Shown here one piece after another: positions 24,432-34,046 of a stretch of 64,000 nt of DNA. The DNA is from Aculops lycopersici (taxonomy: Eukaryota > Arthropoda > Arachnida > Trombidiformes > Eriophyidae), in contig WNKI01000005.1 of the NCBI GenBank assembly GCA_015350385.1, forward strand, positions 2,192,698 to 2,256,697. Reading direction: 5' to 3'. The notes beneath the pieces are model-generated. The model saw only the letters and a list, made by a program, of their open reading frames with translations, was not told the DNA's origin and ran no database searches. Each line of letters starts with the position of its first letter. Positions within the stretch are counted from its first letter, which is position 1. The position numbers and the translations under genes are program-made.

Positions 24432-25668
24432 AGAGATAGATCACTCTCCTCTGGAGTATGCTGAATTTTAAATTCCAATGAGAGCGGAATTCCAATCAAC
24501 TTTAGGTGTTGGGCGTCATTGTTGTTATGTTGTTGTCAATTTGAGGAATCTGCTAGTTTGTATGTTTGCTCAAAAAATTCCATCTGATCCATTAACGTAA
24601 AACATAAATGCCATCACCTATTTTAATCTAGACGTAGCGCTCATTCCTCTGGTGTTGATGGTGGTTGTCAGATCAATTGGCGGCGTTTCTCCCTCTCGCT
24701 CTCATCACTGCGCCTCATACTATCTTCGTCTCATTAGCGTAGCTCGCATTTCAACCCCTCGAAACAGAGCAACTAGTGGTAGCAACGGCGACACTTCCTT
24801 TTCTTGCGCTAGATGGCCACTTGAGAGAGTGTAAATAACCGCTGATTCAAATGTAAATGTAAACGGATGCCACTAGATTTCATGCATCAAATTCTGCTGC
24901 TAACCGTGCAAATCGACTTGTAAGTAACAGCGAGCTACCGTTTAGAATCTAGCAAACAACCAAGTGGATAAATTCACCTCAAATCTAACCGTTAGATTTA
25001 CCTTGACTCAACTCAACTCGAACGACCTATTGACTGGCTAATCTTCTGGTTATCACTGCACTCTAGCCTCTAGCATTATTAGATCGGACTCAAGAGAACC
25101 GACACCGACGCTCGTACAAGTGAGTCCTAGGCAAGTGGTTGTGGTTGTGGTGGTGGCGGTGGCGCCGAGGGACATAGGTAAAGACATTTTAGGTGCACCT
25201 GGCCAACAACTTCCTGTTGAGCCCAGAGTGGCGCCGTCGGGTGTCGTGCGTCGCCGGCTAACTGGTGGCGCCGCCGCCGCTTCGCCCGTCTTCACTTAAA
25301 GTGTTGTGGTCGGTGCAACTCGAGGAGGCAACAATTGGATGCCGCTGGTTTTCTGGTTTAAATTAGTGGTAGCTGTTGGTTTTGTAAAACTAGCCATGTA
25401 CAATTAAGGCACTGAGAAGAGGATTAGGCAGCACGAGACACGAACGGCGGAGTCGGACGTAGCCAGGCTCCAGTTAGCGGTCAGGGTGCAGGTAAAGGTG
25501 AAGTGGCCACTAGGCAAACGGCGACTTGGACACACACTTGGGCGCGAGTCGTTGTCGTCGCTTGCGCTCCACCTTCTACGGCCTCCGCCCTTGATGGTCG
25601 CGTGTACTTAAAAAGGACACACTCCAACTTGAGTGTGTAAATCTCTCGGGTGGTTGTTGGTGGTGGCG
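24432..25668. other. Intergenic, no gene seen
   Basis: 1.2 kb with short frames only. GTGGTGG/GGCGCC-rich parts (about 25135-25285) become more GC-rich towards the decayed VWC gene. No promoter element was clear enough to report. Confidence 0.4.
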
Positions 25669-26711
25669 ATGGCGGCGGCGGCGTCCAGTGGCTCATTAAG
25701 TTGGTGTGCGCTGATTATTATCCTCGGCGGCTGTAATATTGCTGCTGCTGGTTCTGTTGTCGGCGGCGGTAAAAAGTTGGTTTGCGATGATGTTGATTCT
25801 GGACCAGGCAAAATGAACGACGACTACCACGATGATGATTGTGATGATGGTGATGATGATGTTCATGTTGTCAGATTGGATCAGCAAGTGGCGCCGGCTG
25901 AGTGTTTTGTGGCGGCCCGCGACGGCGCCACAAAACTCCCATCACGTTCTAAAATTGGCAAACCCGAAGGAGGCAACGGCAAAATCGGCTTCCAAATTCG
26001 ATGTCCAAGATCCGAACCCACGACGAGTAGATAATAAGTCAGCACGAGTTGCCCACTTGACAACTTCACTTCACTTTGCTGATTCCATCGGCCAAGGCAA
26101 CTATCTCAATTCCCCATTTCAAATCCTAGAGGTACCAATATTTAGACGACGAGAATATCAACAGAACAAACGAAACTCATCACATCAAACTTCTCATTAT
26201 CTAGCAACAGTAACAGCAAAGACGCAAGACGTGGGTCTCGTTTGGTGGAAAGATGCACGCAAGCAAGTGGTACGTCAACTCGACTTCAATGTTAGTGGCA
26301 GTCACTCCCCCCCCCGCCTCCACGCGAGTCAAGTGAAATTGGAGCAGTTACTAATCGAGGATAATCTAATAGCCAATTGCTCGCTTGGCAATCGGCCAAC
26401 ATTGGAATCCCATCCTCGACGATCTAACCAGTGAACCGGAAACCTGCGTCACCCGCGAGTGTAAGTCGGCGGGCAGGACGCACTGTAAGCGAGCCGCCGC
26501 CGATTGCCAAAAAATTCGTGCCTGACTCGGGGGCCAGGTGCTGCTCTTCTTACCTGGCCAATGTTGTCAATCATGTGTAACCCGCCGAACGCCCACTTTG
26601 ATTCCCAGTAATCGCCGCCGAGATCCACTGACTGGCTTACTACTGAAGGCTAGCAGAAGGGTTGGTGAGATATCATCATCATCGTACCACAAGCACGAGT
26701 CCAACCAATAA
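25669..26711 (+). pseudogene. Decayed VWC-domain gene next to its intact relative
   Basis: The frame from ATG 25669 starts with a good signal peptide (CALIIILGGCNIAAAG) and an acidic Asp/His stretch, then leaves frame. At 26378 another frame reads CSLGN. From 26403 a third frame reads WNPILDD, then TCVTREC, HCKRAAADC and, after an in-frame TGA at 26523-26525, PGQCCQSCV. These match in order the VWC domain of the gene at 27740 (CKLGNETF, RWNPVLD, GQCCKSC). The step from CSLGN to WNP is about 14 nt shorter than in the intact copy, and the CPDG element is lost at the TGA. The last frame ends at TAA 26709-26711, and AATAAA overlaps it at 26707. No convincing splice sites rescue the frame. I call it a pseudogene. 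Assembly errors or missed short introns are the alternatives. Confidence 0.5.
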
Positions 26712-27739
26712 AGCTCACTGTATTTGGCTTGACCGAATCAAAACAAAGCTAGAGAGAAACTCTCACCAAAAAGGTTGATGTCCACCTTTTTGTTTCTGCA
26801 CCAAAATCAGTGTACGTTTGTATATCACACTTTACCTTCTCCAATTAGAGGTTCGATCTTTTTTTCTAAACCACCATCGCAATCGGCACCAGTGGCGCCA
26901 GGCTCTCGAAATCGATGGCGCCACTGGTTGTTGTTGTCGTGGTGTGATGTGAAGGGAAAACTGAACTCAAACCCGGCGGCGCACGAGCATCGCGGAGTCG
27001 AGCGCGCGCTGCTAGCTGATAAAACTGGGCGCAACAACAACAACCACCACCCAGAGGCCGAATCCTCTAAGGCTTTGGTGGCGACGTCGGCGGCAGCAGC
27101 ACCGACGACCACGGCCCAGCAAGCAAGTGGCCGCGAGCAAAGCGAGCGGCGGCGGCGGCGGCGGTCATAGCTCGTGCACCAACAACCACCGGCTGCTGCG
27201 CTTCGCAAATTTCTCCTCCTTTGGCTCATCGGTGGCCGCCGCCGCCGCTGGTCCCCTTTGCTGGTTTTCATGATGATGAAGCGGCAGCTGTAATCTGCAG
27301 AAGCAGGCCAATGGTTGTTGTGAGGCGAGAGCGATCGAAAGAACCCATGCAGACTTTCGATCGGCGCCGCCGCAGCACGACTGTCGCACGTCAGGGGCCC
27401 TCAGCGGCATTTGGCAGCTCCCGTTGCCCCAGTGTCCCGATTTGCCTACACCAATTTGAGAAGCCCATTTGGTGCTCCTCGTCCTTCTCGGCTCCAATCG
27501 ACTCGCTTGGTCGCAGTCATTTTACTTGGTCCAGCGAGAGCTATTACTATAATTACTATCACTATTATTATGATACAACTATATTGTAAACTTTCCCTTT
27601 ATTAAACTCAAACCTCCAAATGGGAAAACAGAGGAATCCTATGAAGCCCCAAAGAAAACTTTAAACCTTCACTCACACAAAAACAAACAAACACTCACAC
27701 ACACGCACTCACTCACCTAGCAACTTGCACGCACGCAAA
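26712..27739. other. Intergenic, GC-rich then CA-rich leader
   Basis: About 1 kb with no supported gene. The middle (26990-27300) is GC-rich with GGC/GCC triplets that create shadow frames on both strands. The 60 nt before ATG 27740 are CA-rich (ACAAACAAACACTCAC type), typical of an unstructured 5' leader. Confidence 0.4.
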
Positions 27740-29392
27740 ATGCACGCCACAAACAGCAAGCTAATCAACAGCCGCTTCGTTCTAACAATATCTCTATGTC
27801 TTGGCGCGCACCTAGCAACCCAGATTGGAATTGCCCTACCCCAAACACAATCATCACATTTACCCCAACCAAACCCTCAACCACAATCTCAATCACAACC
27901 ACAATCAAACCAACAGCAATCCAAGCAAGAGCCGCAAGAGCCGCAAGAGCCGCATTGTAAACTTGGCAATGAAACGTTCCAAATCGGCGAACGCTGGAAC
28001 CCGGTGCTAGATCCCTTCGGGGTCCAAGTGTGCGTACTCTGCGAGTGCTCCATTAGGCAACGCAAGGATTGCTATGAAACCAAGACCACCTGCCGAAAGA
28101 TCACCAGAGAGTGTCCCATTATTGATTCGTGTCCCGATGGAACTTTGCCCGTTACTATAGCTGGCCAGTGTTGCAAGTCTTGTGTTGGAAGCGAGGAGGG
28201 AAAAGCTAGCGCCTCGTCGCTGGACCTAGGCTCGGCTGTCGAGGGGCCAGGAAAATCCTCGAACGACTCCTCGATTGCTCTAGTTCCCTCTGTTAGTTAC
28301 AATGATCAGACCACACAGAGTGGCACAGGTGTTGGTGGTGGTCAGCTGGCCACCACCACGCAGGCTTCCATTCTTGCATTCAGAACTTTTTACAAAGACG
28401 ACGAAACTAAAGACTATTTGTCTATGGTGAAAACCCTGCAGCCCTGTCAGCCGCGCGACACCGAGAAGCATACGAGCCCGACGCCAGTGAAGAATTCGAA
28501 GAAGGGACGAAATGATCTCAATGGAATAGATTCCAGGTTGGCCTTTAAGTCATTGCATGAAGTCCACCACAATCAGCAGCAACAACAACAGCAACATAGT
28601 AGCGCCAAGTTTCCACCTAGTGAATCCAACTTAAATACAGCGACAAACATAGCTAGCGACTTGCAAGATCACCAGCACCCAAATGATGTCCAACCAACAG
28701 GTAGTGAGATTAATGGAGGCGGTATTGGTGTTGGCCCAGCACCAGGTAGTAGTGGCAATCGGCGGTTTAGAATCGACGGCAGCTCGCGTGTTGGCGCCGG
28801 AAATCGTGGCAATAATTACTCGGATCGAACAGGTGGCGGCTCATCGGGATCCTCCCCACAACAGCAACAGCCTCCCCTGTATCAGGTGCAACCAAACATG
28901 TGCATCCTCGGCAACGAGACCTATTCCATCGGCGACATTTGGCATCCCAACCTTCCGCCTCTAGGCATTCAGGATTGTGTTATTTGCAACTGTTTATTTA
29001 TGATGAAAAGTGTTAAAAATTGCTATGAGCCTATAGTGTTGTGCAAGCGACTCGACGACGATTGTCCTAAAATCGACGTGTGCCAAGACGGCAATAAGCC
29101 GGTGAAACTCGAGGGCTCCTGTTGTGCAACATGCCCCTTGTCAACTGCTGCTGATGGTCATGAATTAGATTCTCAACTTGCGGCAACAATCAGTCAAATC
29201 ACCTTGGACAGAAGGAATAGTCTATTAAGTGTTCGCAAGAACGAGACAACCTTGCGAGAGTTTAGATCTATGCCAAGAGCAATGCAATCCTGTTTGAAGC
29301 GAGAGGAACCCGATACTTGGCATCCGAAGCCGACATCGACAAAAAGAAAGAGACGCAAAACTCAAAACTTTGTCAAAGTACAATCAATTTGA
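27740..29392 (+). CDS. Secreted protein with two VWC domains
   Basis: 550 residues, one exon. After a signal segment (about 12-34) and a Pro/Gln/Ser linker come two von Willebrand factor type C domains at about 73-148 and 388-461. Both follow the pattern CxLGNETFxIG, WxPxLxPxGxQxCVxCxC, CYE, CP and CC-x2-C. Each is followed some distance later by a related short motif ending in Cys (FRTFYKDDE to LQPC, and LREFRSMPRAMQSC), so the protein looks like an internal duplication of a VWC-plus-tail unit. The linkers are Gln-, Gly- and Ser-rich and the C-terminus is basic. VWC proteins such as chordin, Sog and Crossveinless-2 bind BMP-family ligands. That role is possible but not shown here. The ATG is 27740; the frame upstream begins without ATG. 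A decayed relative lies just upstream. Confidence 0.8.
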   Translation: MHATNSKLINSRFVLTISLCLGAHLATQIGIALPQTQSSHLPQPNPQPQSQSQPQSNQQQSKQEPQEPQEPHCKLGNETFQIGERWNPVLDPFGVQVCVLCECSIRQRKDCYETKTTCRKITRECPIIDSCPDGTLPVTIAGQCCKSCVGSEEGKASASSLDLGSAVEGPGKSSNDSSIALVPSVSYNDQTTQSGTGVGGGQLATTTQASILAFRTFYKDDETKDYLSMVKTLQPCQPRDTEKHTSPTPVKNSKKGRNDLNGIDSRLAFKSLHEVHHNQQQQQQQHSSAKFPPSESNLNTATNIASDLQDHQHPNDVQPTGSEINGGGIGVGPAPGSSGNRRFRIDGSSRVGAGNRGNNYSDRTGGGSSGSSPQQQQPPLYQVQPNMCILGNETYSIGDIWHPNLPPLGIQDCVICNCLFMMKSVKNCYEPIVLCKRLDDDCPKIDVCQDGNKPVKLEGSCCATCPLSTAADGHELDSQLAATISQITLDRRNSLLSVRKNETTLREFRSMPRAMQSCLKREEPDTWHPKPTSTKRKRRKTQNFVKVQSI

Positions 29393-29671
29393 TTGAAATG
29401 GAATCAACCATCATCAGCATTATCCACACCTGCAAGCAAGAAATTGGAAGAGTGAGATAAAAGCTCTCCATAGATTGTTATTACCCCCAACAAAAACACG
29501 CAAACAAGTGTATGGAGGAAAATTGTTTGAGACGATCTTGAACAGGGAATGAAAGGGAACTAAAGTACCAGCAGCAGATGCAAAAATTGAAACTCGACAC
29601 TCAGCGATAGTTACTTTGAGATGTCCTCATAGATTCTAAATTATATATTATATATTATATTCTCTCGCTTG
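29393..29671. other. Short convergent intergenic region
   Basis: It separates the convergent VWC and DHX38 genes. An AT-rich (TATAT)n stretch lies at about 29641-29660. No canonical AATAAA was seen for either gene, so the signals used are unknown. Confidence 0.35.
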
Positions 29672-32065
29672 TTACCTTCTCCGACTTGATGCGGACGTTG
29701 AATGTGGATAGTGGCCGCTAATTCGACTTCTCTTGTCCTCTTCGTAAACACTTCTTCTCAGGGAATAGAACATAGGACCTAGGTCGGCAAGCCACTCGGC
29801 TTGGACTGCTGTTGCGCAATGCATATACTCTTTGGTTGTCATAACCAATTCGTGATAGATTATATACTTAGGTAGACTTCCCGCGTTGAATAGAGCTGAA
29901 GTGGGATGGAGGTGACAAGGCATCCCGGTTCTGAGATTCTGGTACTCTTTAAGGTTCTTCAACATGGCAGCCTGATGAAAGTAGGATTTACAAATACACT
30001 TCCTGATCACGTTTTCATCGTCACACGACGACACTCTGTACTTGTGAGTCTTCATAATGTGCTTCAATTGATCGACAACATCTCTCACCTTCACCAAGAG
30101 ACGGTAATTGATAAATCTCTTCGAGCACCAGTTGGAGGATTCGTGATTTTTCAGCCATTGTTTGTAAACGTTCAATAGAGTAAGGTGGTCGGAGTCGTGG
30201 ATGTAAAATCTCTCGCGTTCGCGGTCGCTTTCCTCCTCGCGACCCTCGGGTCTGTAGAATACATTTGGACCCGAAAGCATAGCAACAATAATTAGAACTT
30301 CTAAAGCACAACCATCTGCAATAGATTCAACCACCATCTTGGACATTGTGGGATCCAAGGGAAAGTTAGCCATATCGCGTCCCAACTTGGTTAGCTTGCC
30401 GTGATTGTCGAGCGCACCGAGCATCCATAGTTGATACATGGAATTGGACATGTTGTCCTGAGGTGGAGGATCCATGAACTTGAAAGAGGATAGATCCTCG
30501 ATGTTCAAGGATTTGAGTAATAATATCACATTTGATAGATTGGATCGCTGGATTTCAGGAACCGAGGTTGTGAGGAGTTCATCCTTATATTGGGTTTCTG
30601 TGTATAAACGATAACAAACACCCGAACTCGTTCTACCTGCACGACCAGATCTCTGGTTTGCATTGGCTTGTGAGATTGGATAGATCAGTAAAGCGTCAAT
30701 GCCCATTTTGGGTTGGAAAACCTTTAGACGACTATAACCAGAATCGATGACAAACTTGACACCATCTACTGTCAGTGAAGTCTCAGCAATGTTTGTAGCT
30801 ACAATGCACTTCCGAGTTCCGGTTGGTGCCTCTTTAAAGACCTCGGCCTGTCGCTCCGGTGCCAGGGCTGAGTACATGGGTAATATCTTGAGCTCTTGAA
30901 TATCGGCATCTGGACTCTGAGACTTGATGCTCATTATGCGGTCCTCGATTTGATCACAGGTCACTTCAATCTCTTCCTGACCAGGCATGAATATGAGAAT
31001 GTCGCCATCTTTCTTGGCGCCAAGATGAATATTAACAGCTTGACTAACCGCCTGAGCAACGAAATCACAGATCACGGTTGCGGAGTGAAATATATCAACT
31101 TGAAAAGTCCTACCTGGTATCTTGAATATCGGCACAGATCCAAAAAAATTAGAAAACTTGCTCGAGTCCATAGTGGCGGATGTGATGATCAGCCGGAGAT
31201 CATAACGCTGCATAGCTATCTTTCGAAGCAAGCCGAACAATATATCTGTATTTAAACTTCTTTCGTGAGCTTCGTCCATGATGATGCAGGAGTACTTCTC
31301 TAAATCTGGATCTGACAGTGATTCTCTCAATAGTATACCATCGGTCATGTACTTTATCACAGTATGTCTAGAGGTGTTGTCTTCAAATCGTATGGTGTAA
31401 CCAACTTCTTTACCCAATTCAACCCCCATTTCCTGGGAAACTCTCTGGGCTACTGACATGGCGGCAACTCTTCTAGGCTGGGTGCATGCTATACAACCAT
31501 CCTGATCGTAGCCCTCCTCTTTGAGATACTGAGTAAGTTGGGTTGTTTTCCCAGAACCAGTTTCACCAACCACAACTACAATGCTATTCTCTCTAATAAG
31601 TTGCAACAGTTCGTCTCGGCAAGAGTAAACAGGAAGTGACTTCTTTTGTGCTGCAATCTTCTTCTTATCAACTAGTGATTTGTCAAGGTGCTTGCTATAC
31701 TTGTCTCTATAATTAGTCGCAACTTTCAAATTCTCATCATCACTCTTCACCTTCATAATCTCACCTATGTTTGTGTTCTTCAGGTCCCATTCCTTCTTTT
31801 GTGCTTTTTTTACCTCCTTCTGCTCTCTGGATTCCTTCACGGTTTGTGATCCCTTCTTTGCATTGACTGCCATATCACAGGTGGGGTCCTTGACTGGCAG
31901 AACCGGCAGGACCTGCTTGGAAAACATTATCTTTCCATCGAGGAAAGGTGGTAATTTCTGGTGGACGATGACATGTGATACGGCCTCATCATCGCCATCG
32001 TCGTCATCTTCTTTGAGAAGATGTCTCTTTATACCTCTGTTGCTAAATTCATGCCGAGAATCCAT
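29672..32065 (-). CDS. DHX38: Spliceosomal DEAH-box ATPase PRP16/DHX38
   Basis: 797 residues, one exon. Motifs: GETGSGKT at 167-174, TQPRRVAA, DEAH at 264-267, SAT at 296-298, and QRSGRAGR followed by the winged-helix, ratchet and OB-fold regions. The lead-in VPVKDPT... and KKGSQTVKESREQKE, and the late RTGMPCHLHPTSALF and YHELVMTTKEYMHCATAV, are specific for PRP16/DHX38 rather than DHX8, DHX15 or DHX16. PRP16 remodels the spliceosome between the two splicing steps. Human DHX38 is about 1227 residues. Here most of the long N-terminal RS-type region is missing and the protein starts with a short acidic leader. The C-terminal tail is also short and ends in Ser/Arg. The start is ATG 32065. It is head-to-head with RPS13 across 400 bp. 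Confidence 0.93.
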   Translation of the reverse strand: MDSRHEFSNRGIKRHLLKEDDDDGDDEAVSHVIVHQKLPPFLDGKIMFSKQVLPVLPVKDPTCDMAVNAKKGSQTVKESREQKEVKKAQKKEWDLKNTNIGEIMKVKSDDENLKVATNYRDKYSKHLDKSLVDKKKIAAQKKSLPVYSCRDELLQLIRENSIVVVVGETGSGKTTQLTQYLKEEGYDQDGCIACTQPRRVAAMSVAQRVSQEMGVELGKEVGYTIRFEDNTSRHTVIKYMTDGILLRESLSDPDLEKYSCIIMDEAHERSLNTDILFGLLRKIAMQRYDLRLIITSATMDSSKFSNFFGSVPIFKIPGRTFQVDIFHSATVICDFVAQAVSQAVNIHLGAKKDGDILIFMPGQEEIEVTCDQIEDRIMSIKSQSPDADIQELKILPMYSALAPERQAEVFKEAPTGTRKCIVATNIAETSLTVDGVKFVIDSGYSRLKVFQPKMGIDALLIYPISQANANQRSGRAGRTSSGVCYRLYTETQYKDELLTTSVPEIQRSNLSNVILLLKSLNIEDLSSFKFMDPPPQDNMSNSMYQLWMLGALDNHGKLTKLGRDMANFPLDPTMSKMVVESIADGCALEVLIIVAMLSGPNVFYRPEGREEESDRERERFYIHDSDHLTLLNVYKQWLKNHESSNWCSKRFINYRLLVKVRDVVDQLKHIMKTHKYRVSSCDDENVIRKCICKSYFHQAAMLKNLKEYQNLRTGMPCHLHPTSALFNAGSLPKYIIYHELVMTTKEYMHCATAVQAEWLADLGPMFYSLRRSVYEEDKRSRISGHYPHSTSASSRRR

Positions 32066-32465
32066 CGTGGGTAGAGGTAAGCGTCAAGATAGAAGTGATG
32101 AAATCTGAGGCAAATTCATCAATTCAAGTGTAGGATTTGTTTTGATTATTAATCTGCAGGAACACGAACATGTGCGGCGGTGGCTATCTGCAGTTTGTAT
32201 AAAAATTCAAATCTCCGCGCGCTTGAAAGCACGACGGCATTCCCATGCCTGGTTGTGTGATGACGGAAACACTGAACACATTTTCATTGTGAACACTGGA
32301 TATTATGTATGTCTGATATTGCAAACCTCAAGATAGCCGATATTATTAGTTAAACCTTGGCCATTATTAATTATATTATTATAAAAACAAACTCTATTGA
32401 GAACCCTTAGGGGAATTCGAACTTGATTTACTTGTCGTCAAGATATTAAATAATAATCGACAACC
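32066..32465. promoter_or_regulatory. Divergent promoter region DHX38/RPS13
   Basis: 400 bp between head-to-head start codons, so it must carry both promoters. On the + strand TATAAAAA at 32379 is followed about 30 nt later by a pyrimidine-started CCCTTAG, a plausible TOP-like start for a ribosomal protein gene. Another TATAAAAA is at 32197. Minus-strand elements for DHX38 were not identified. Confidence 0.4.
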
Positions 32466-33052
32466 ATGGTTCGCATGCACGCACCAGGGTAAGTTTCTTG
32501 TCCTACAGATGAGGCAACTCGAACTTTTTCCACATGTCATCCAAGATCAATACTAACCAAACAAATCATCCAATTCATCCAACTCCACACTATTTGTAAT
32601 ACTCATAAACTAAAAACAGTAAGGGTATTTCCCAATCAGCCCTGCCGTACAGAAGATCCGTTCCATCATGGGTCAAGTTGTCGGCCGAAGATGTTGTAGA
32701 CCAAATTTGCAAACTTGCCAAGAAAGGTAAAACTCCATCACAAATTGGTGTCATGTTGAGAGATTGGCACGGTGTCGCCCAAGTCAAGTGGATTACCGGC
32801 AACAAGATTCTACGTATCCTTAAGGCAAAGGGTCTATCACCACAATACCCAGATGACCTATACCATCTGATTAAGCGTGCTGTCAGCATTCGTAAGCACT
32901 TGGAAAGAAACCGCAAGGATAAGGACTCAAAGTTCAGACTCATTCTTGTTGAAAGTCGTATTCACAGATTGGTCCGCTACTACAAGAGGAAGCAAGTCTT
33001 GCCTCCAAACTGGCGATACGAATCGTCAACCGCCTCTGCGCTTGTGGCATAG
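32466..33052 (+). CDS. RPS13: 40S ribosomal protein S13 (uS15)
   Basis: Exons 32466-32488 and 32620-33052, joined at a phase-2 GTAAGT/ACAG intron. The product is 151 residues, the exact family length. It starts MVRMHAPGKGISQSALPYRR and ends ESSTASALVA. The middle carries the conserved KLAKKG, GNKILRILK, DLYHLIK and RKHLERNRKDKDSKFRLIL. uS15 is a 40S subunit protein contacting 18S rRNA. The single remaining intron sits just after codon 7. Poly(A) signal AATAAA at 33055-33060 begins two bases past the stop codon. Confidence 0.98.
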
Positions 33053-33054
33053 TA

Positions 33055-33060
33055 AATAAA
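33055..33060 (+). terminator. Poly(A) signal of RPS13
   Basis: AATAAA begins 3 nt past the last base of the TAG stop (33050-33052), giving an extremely short 3' UTR. Confidence 0.6.
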
Positions 33061-33372
33061 CAATACCTAATCTATTTTCAACCCAATTCAACTTCTTTCC
33101 TTTTTTGAGATCTATTTTCCAGATCGAAATCGAACCAATTAATTAAGTAGTCTAGATTTGTGAAGCTTGGCCAGGTGAGGAACCTAGCCTCTGCGCGATC
33201 AAGATGCATGGCCCGTGTAGAGGCTGCACGAGTCATGCAAAATTCTGTGTGTGCAAGTAGATGTAACCTTGAGTTGCTTTCGCTCATTTACAATTTCATA
33301 AACATCAAGATATCTAAATATTCAATATCGTTCCCACCATACAATCTAAGCTTATTTATTACCACCATCATC
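33061..33372. other. Intergenic between RPS13 and SDHC
   Basis: 312 bp with the SDHC promoter and 5' UTR. The frame upstream of ATG 33373 stays open to 33160, but it begins without ATG there and its extra N-terminus does not resemble a mitochondrial presequence. I treat it as untranslated. Confidence 0.45.
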
Positions 33373-33894
33373 ATGTCGAATCTAATACTTAGCAGACTAC
33401 TTCAACAACAATGCCGATCCTCGGCATTCGGATTGCTCTCATCAAGAGCCACAAGCAATTTCACCATGACCTCAACTCAAAACACCACAGTCAATAAGGA
33501 ATTCTGGAAGAAAAACAAGGAACTTGAGAGACCTATGTCGCCTCATCTATCCATCTACAAGCCCCAATTAACATCTACCTTATCTATCTTAAACAGAGGA
33601 ACTGGTTTGGCTGTTAGTGCGGTTCTTTATGCTGGTGGTATCGGGGCATTGTTTTGCACAAACACGAGCTTTCCCGAAATCATTCAGCTCGTTCAACAAA
33701 ATGTCCCACACTTTCTAATCATCTCAACAAAAACAGCGTTAGGAGGTTGCATGATTTACCACACATTGGCTGGTATTCGCCATCTTTTGTGGGATGTTGG
33801 GTATGGTTTCAATATTAAGCATTTGTATCTTAGCGGATACATTGTAGTGGCTTTGACAGCAATTGGTACTGCTATTGTGTTTATTAAAGGATGA
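33373..33894 (+). CDS. SDHC: Succinate dehydrogenase cytochrome b560 subunit
   Basis: 173 residues, one exon. A basic, Ser-rich mitochondrial presequence (about 1-30) precedes the family signature RPMSPHLSIYKPQ and LSILNRGTG near 54-78. Three membrane segments follow, with the heme b ligand His in YHTLAGIRHLLWD. SDHC anchors complex II in the inner mitochondrial membrane and forms part of the ubiquinone site. Length matches other animals (about 170). Poly(A) signal AATAAA at 33971 lies beyond the poly(A) signal of the convergent PRMT1 gene, so the two 3' ends overlap. Confidence 0.95.
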   Translation: MSNLILSRLLQQQCRSSAFGLLSSRATSNFTMTSTQNTTVNKEFWKKNKELERPMSPHLSIYKPQLTSTLSILNRGTGLAVSAVLYAGGIGALFCTNTSFPEIIQLVQQNVPHFLIISTKTALGGCMIYHTLAGIRHLLWDVGYGFNIKHLYLSGYIVVALTAIGTAIVFIKG

Positions 33895-33916
33895 GGACAA
33901 GAAATGAAGCACTCGA

Positions 33917-33976
33917 TTTATTCTTCAAGTTATTTCAAACTGAATTCTCAAGTATGATAGCGATGGTCACAATAAA
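33917..33976. terminator. Crossed poly(A) signals of SDHC and PRMT1
   Basis: AATAAA on the + strand at 33971-33976 serves SDHC (stop 33894). AATAAA on the minus strand at 33917-33922 serves PRMT1 (stop 34047). Each signal lies beyond the other, so mature 3' UTRs should overlap by at least about 55 nt. Confidence 0.55.
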
Positions 33977-34046
33977 ACTCCAGAGGAATGTTTGAGTCTA
34001 TTGTTGAACTAGCCCTGTTTTTTTAAATTGAATTCTTGTTTCATCA

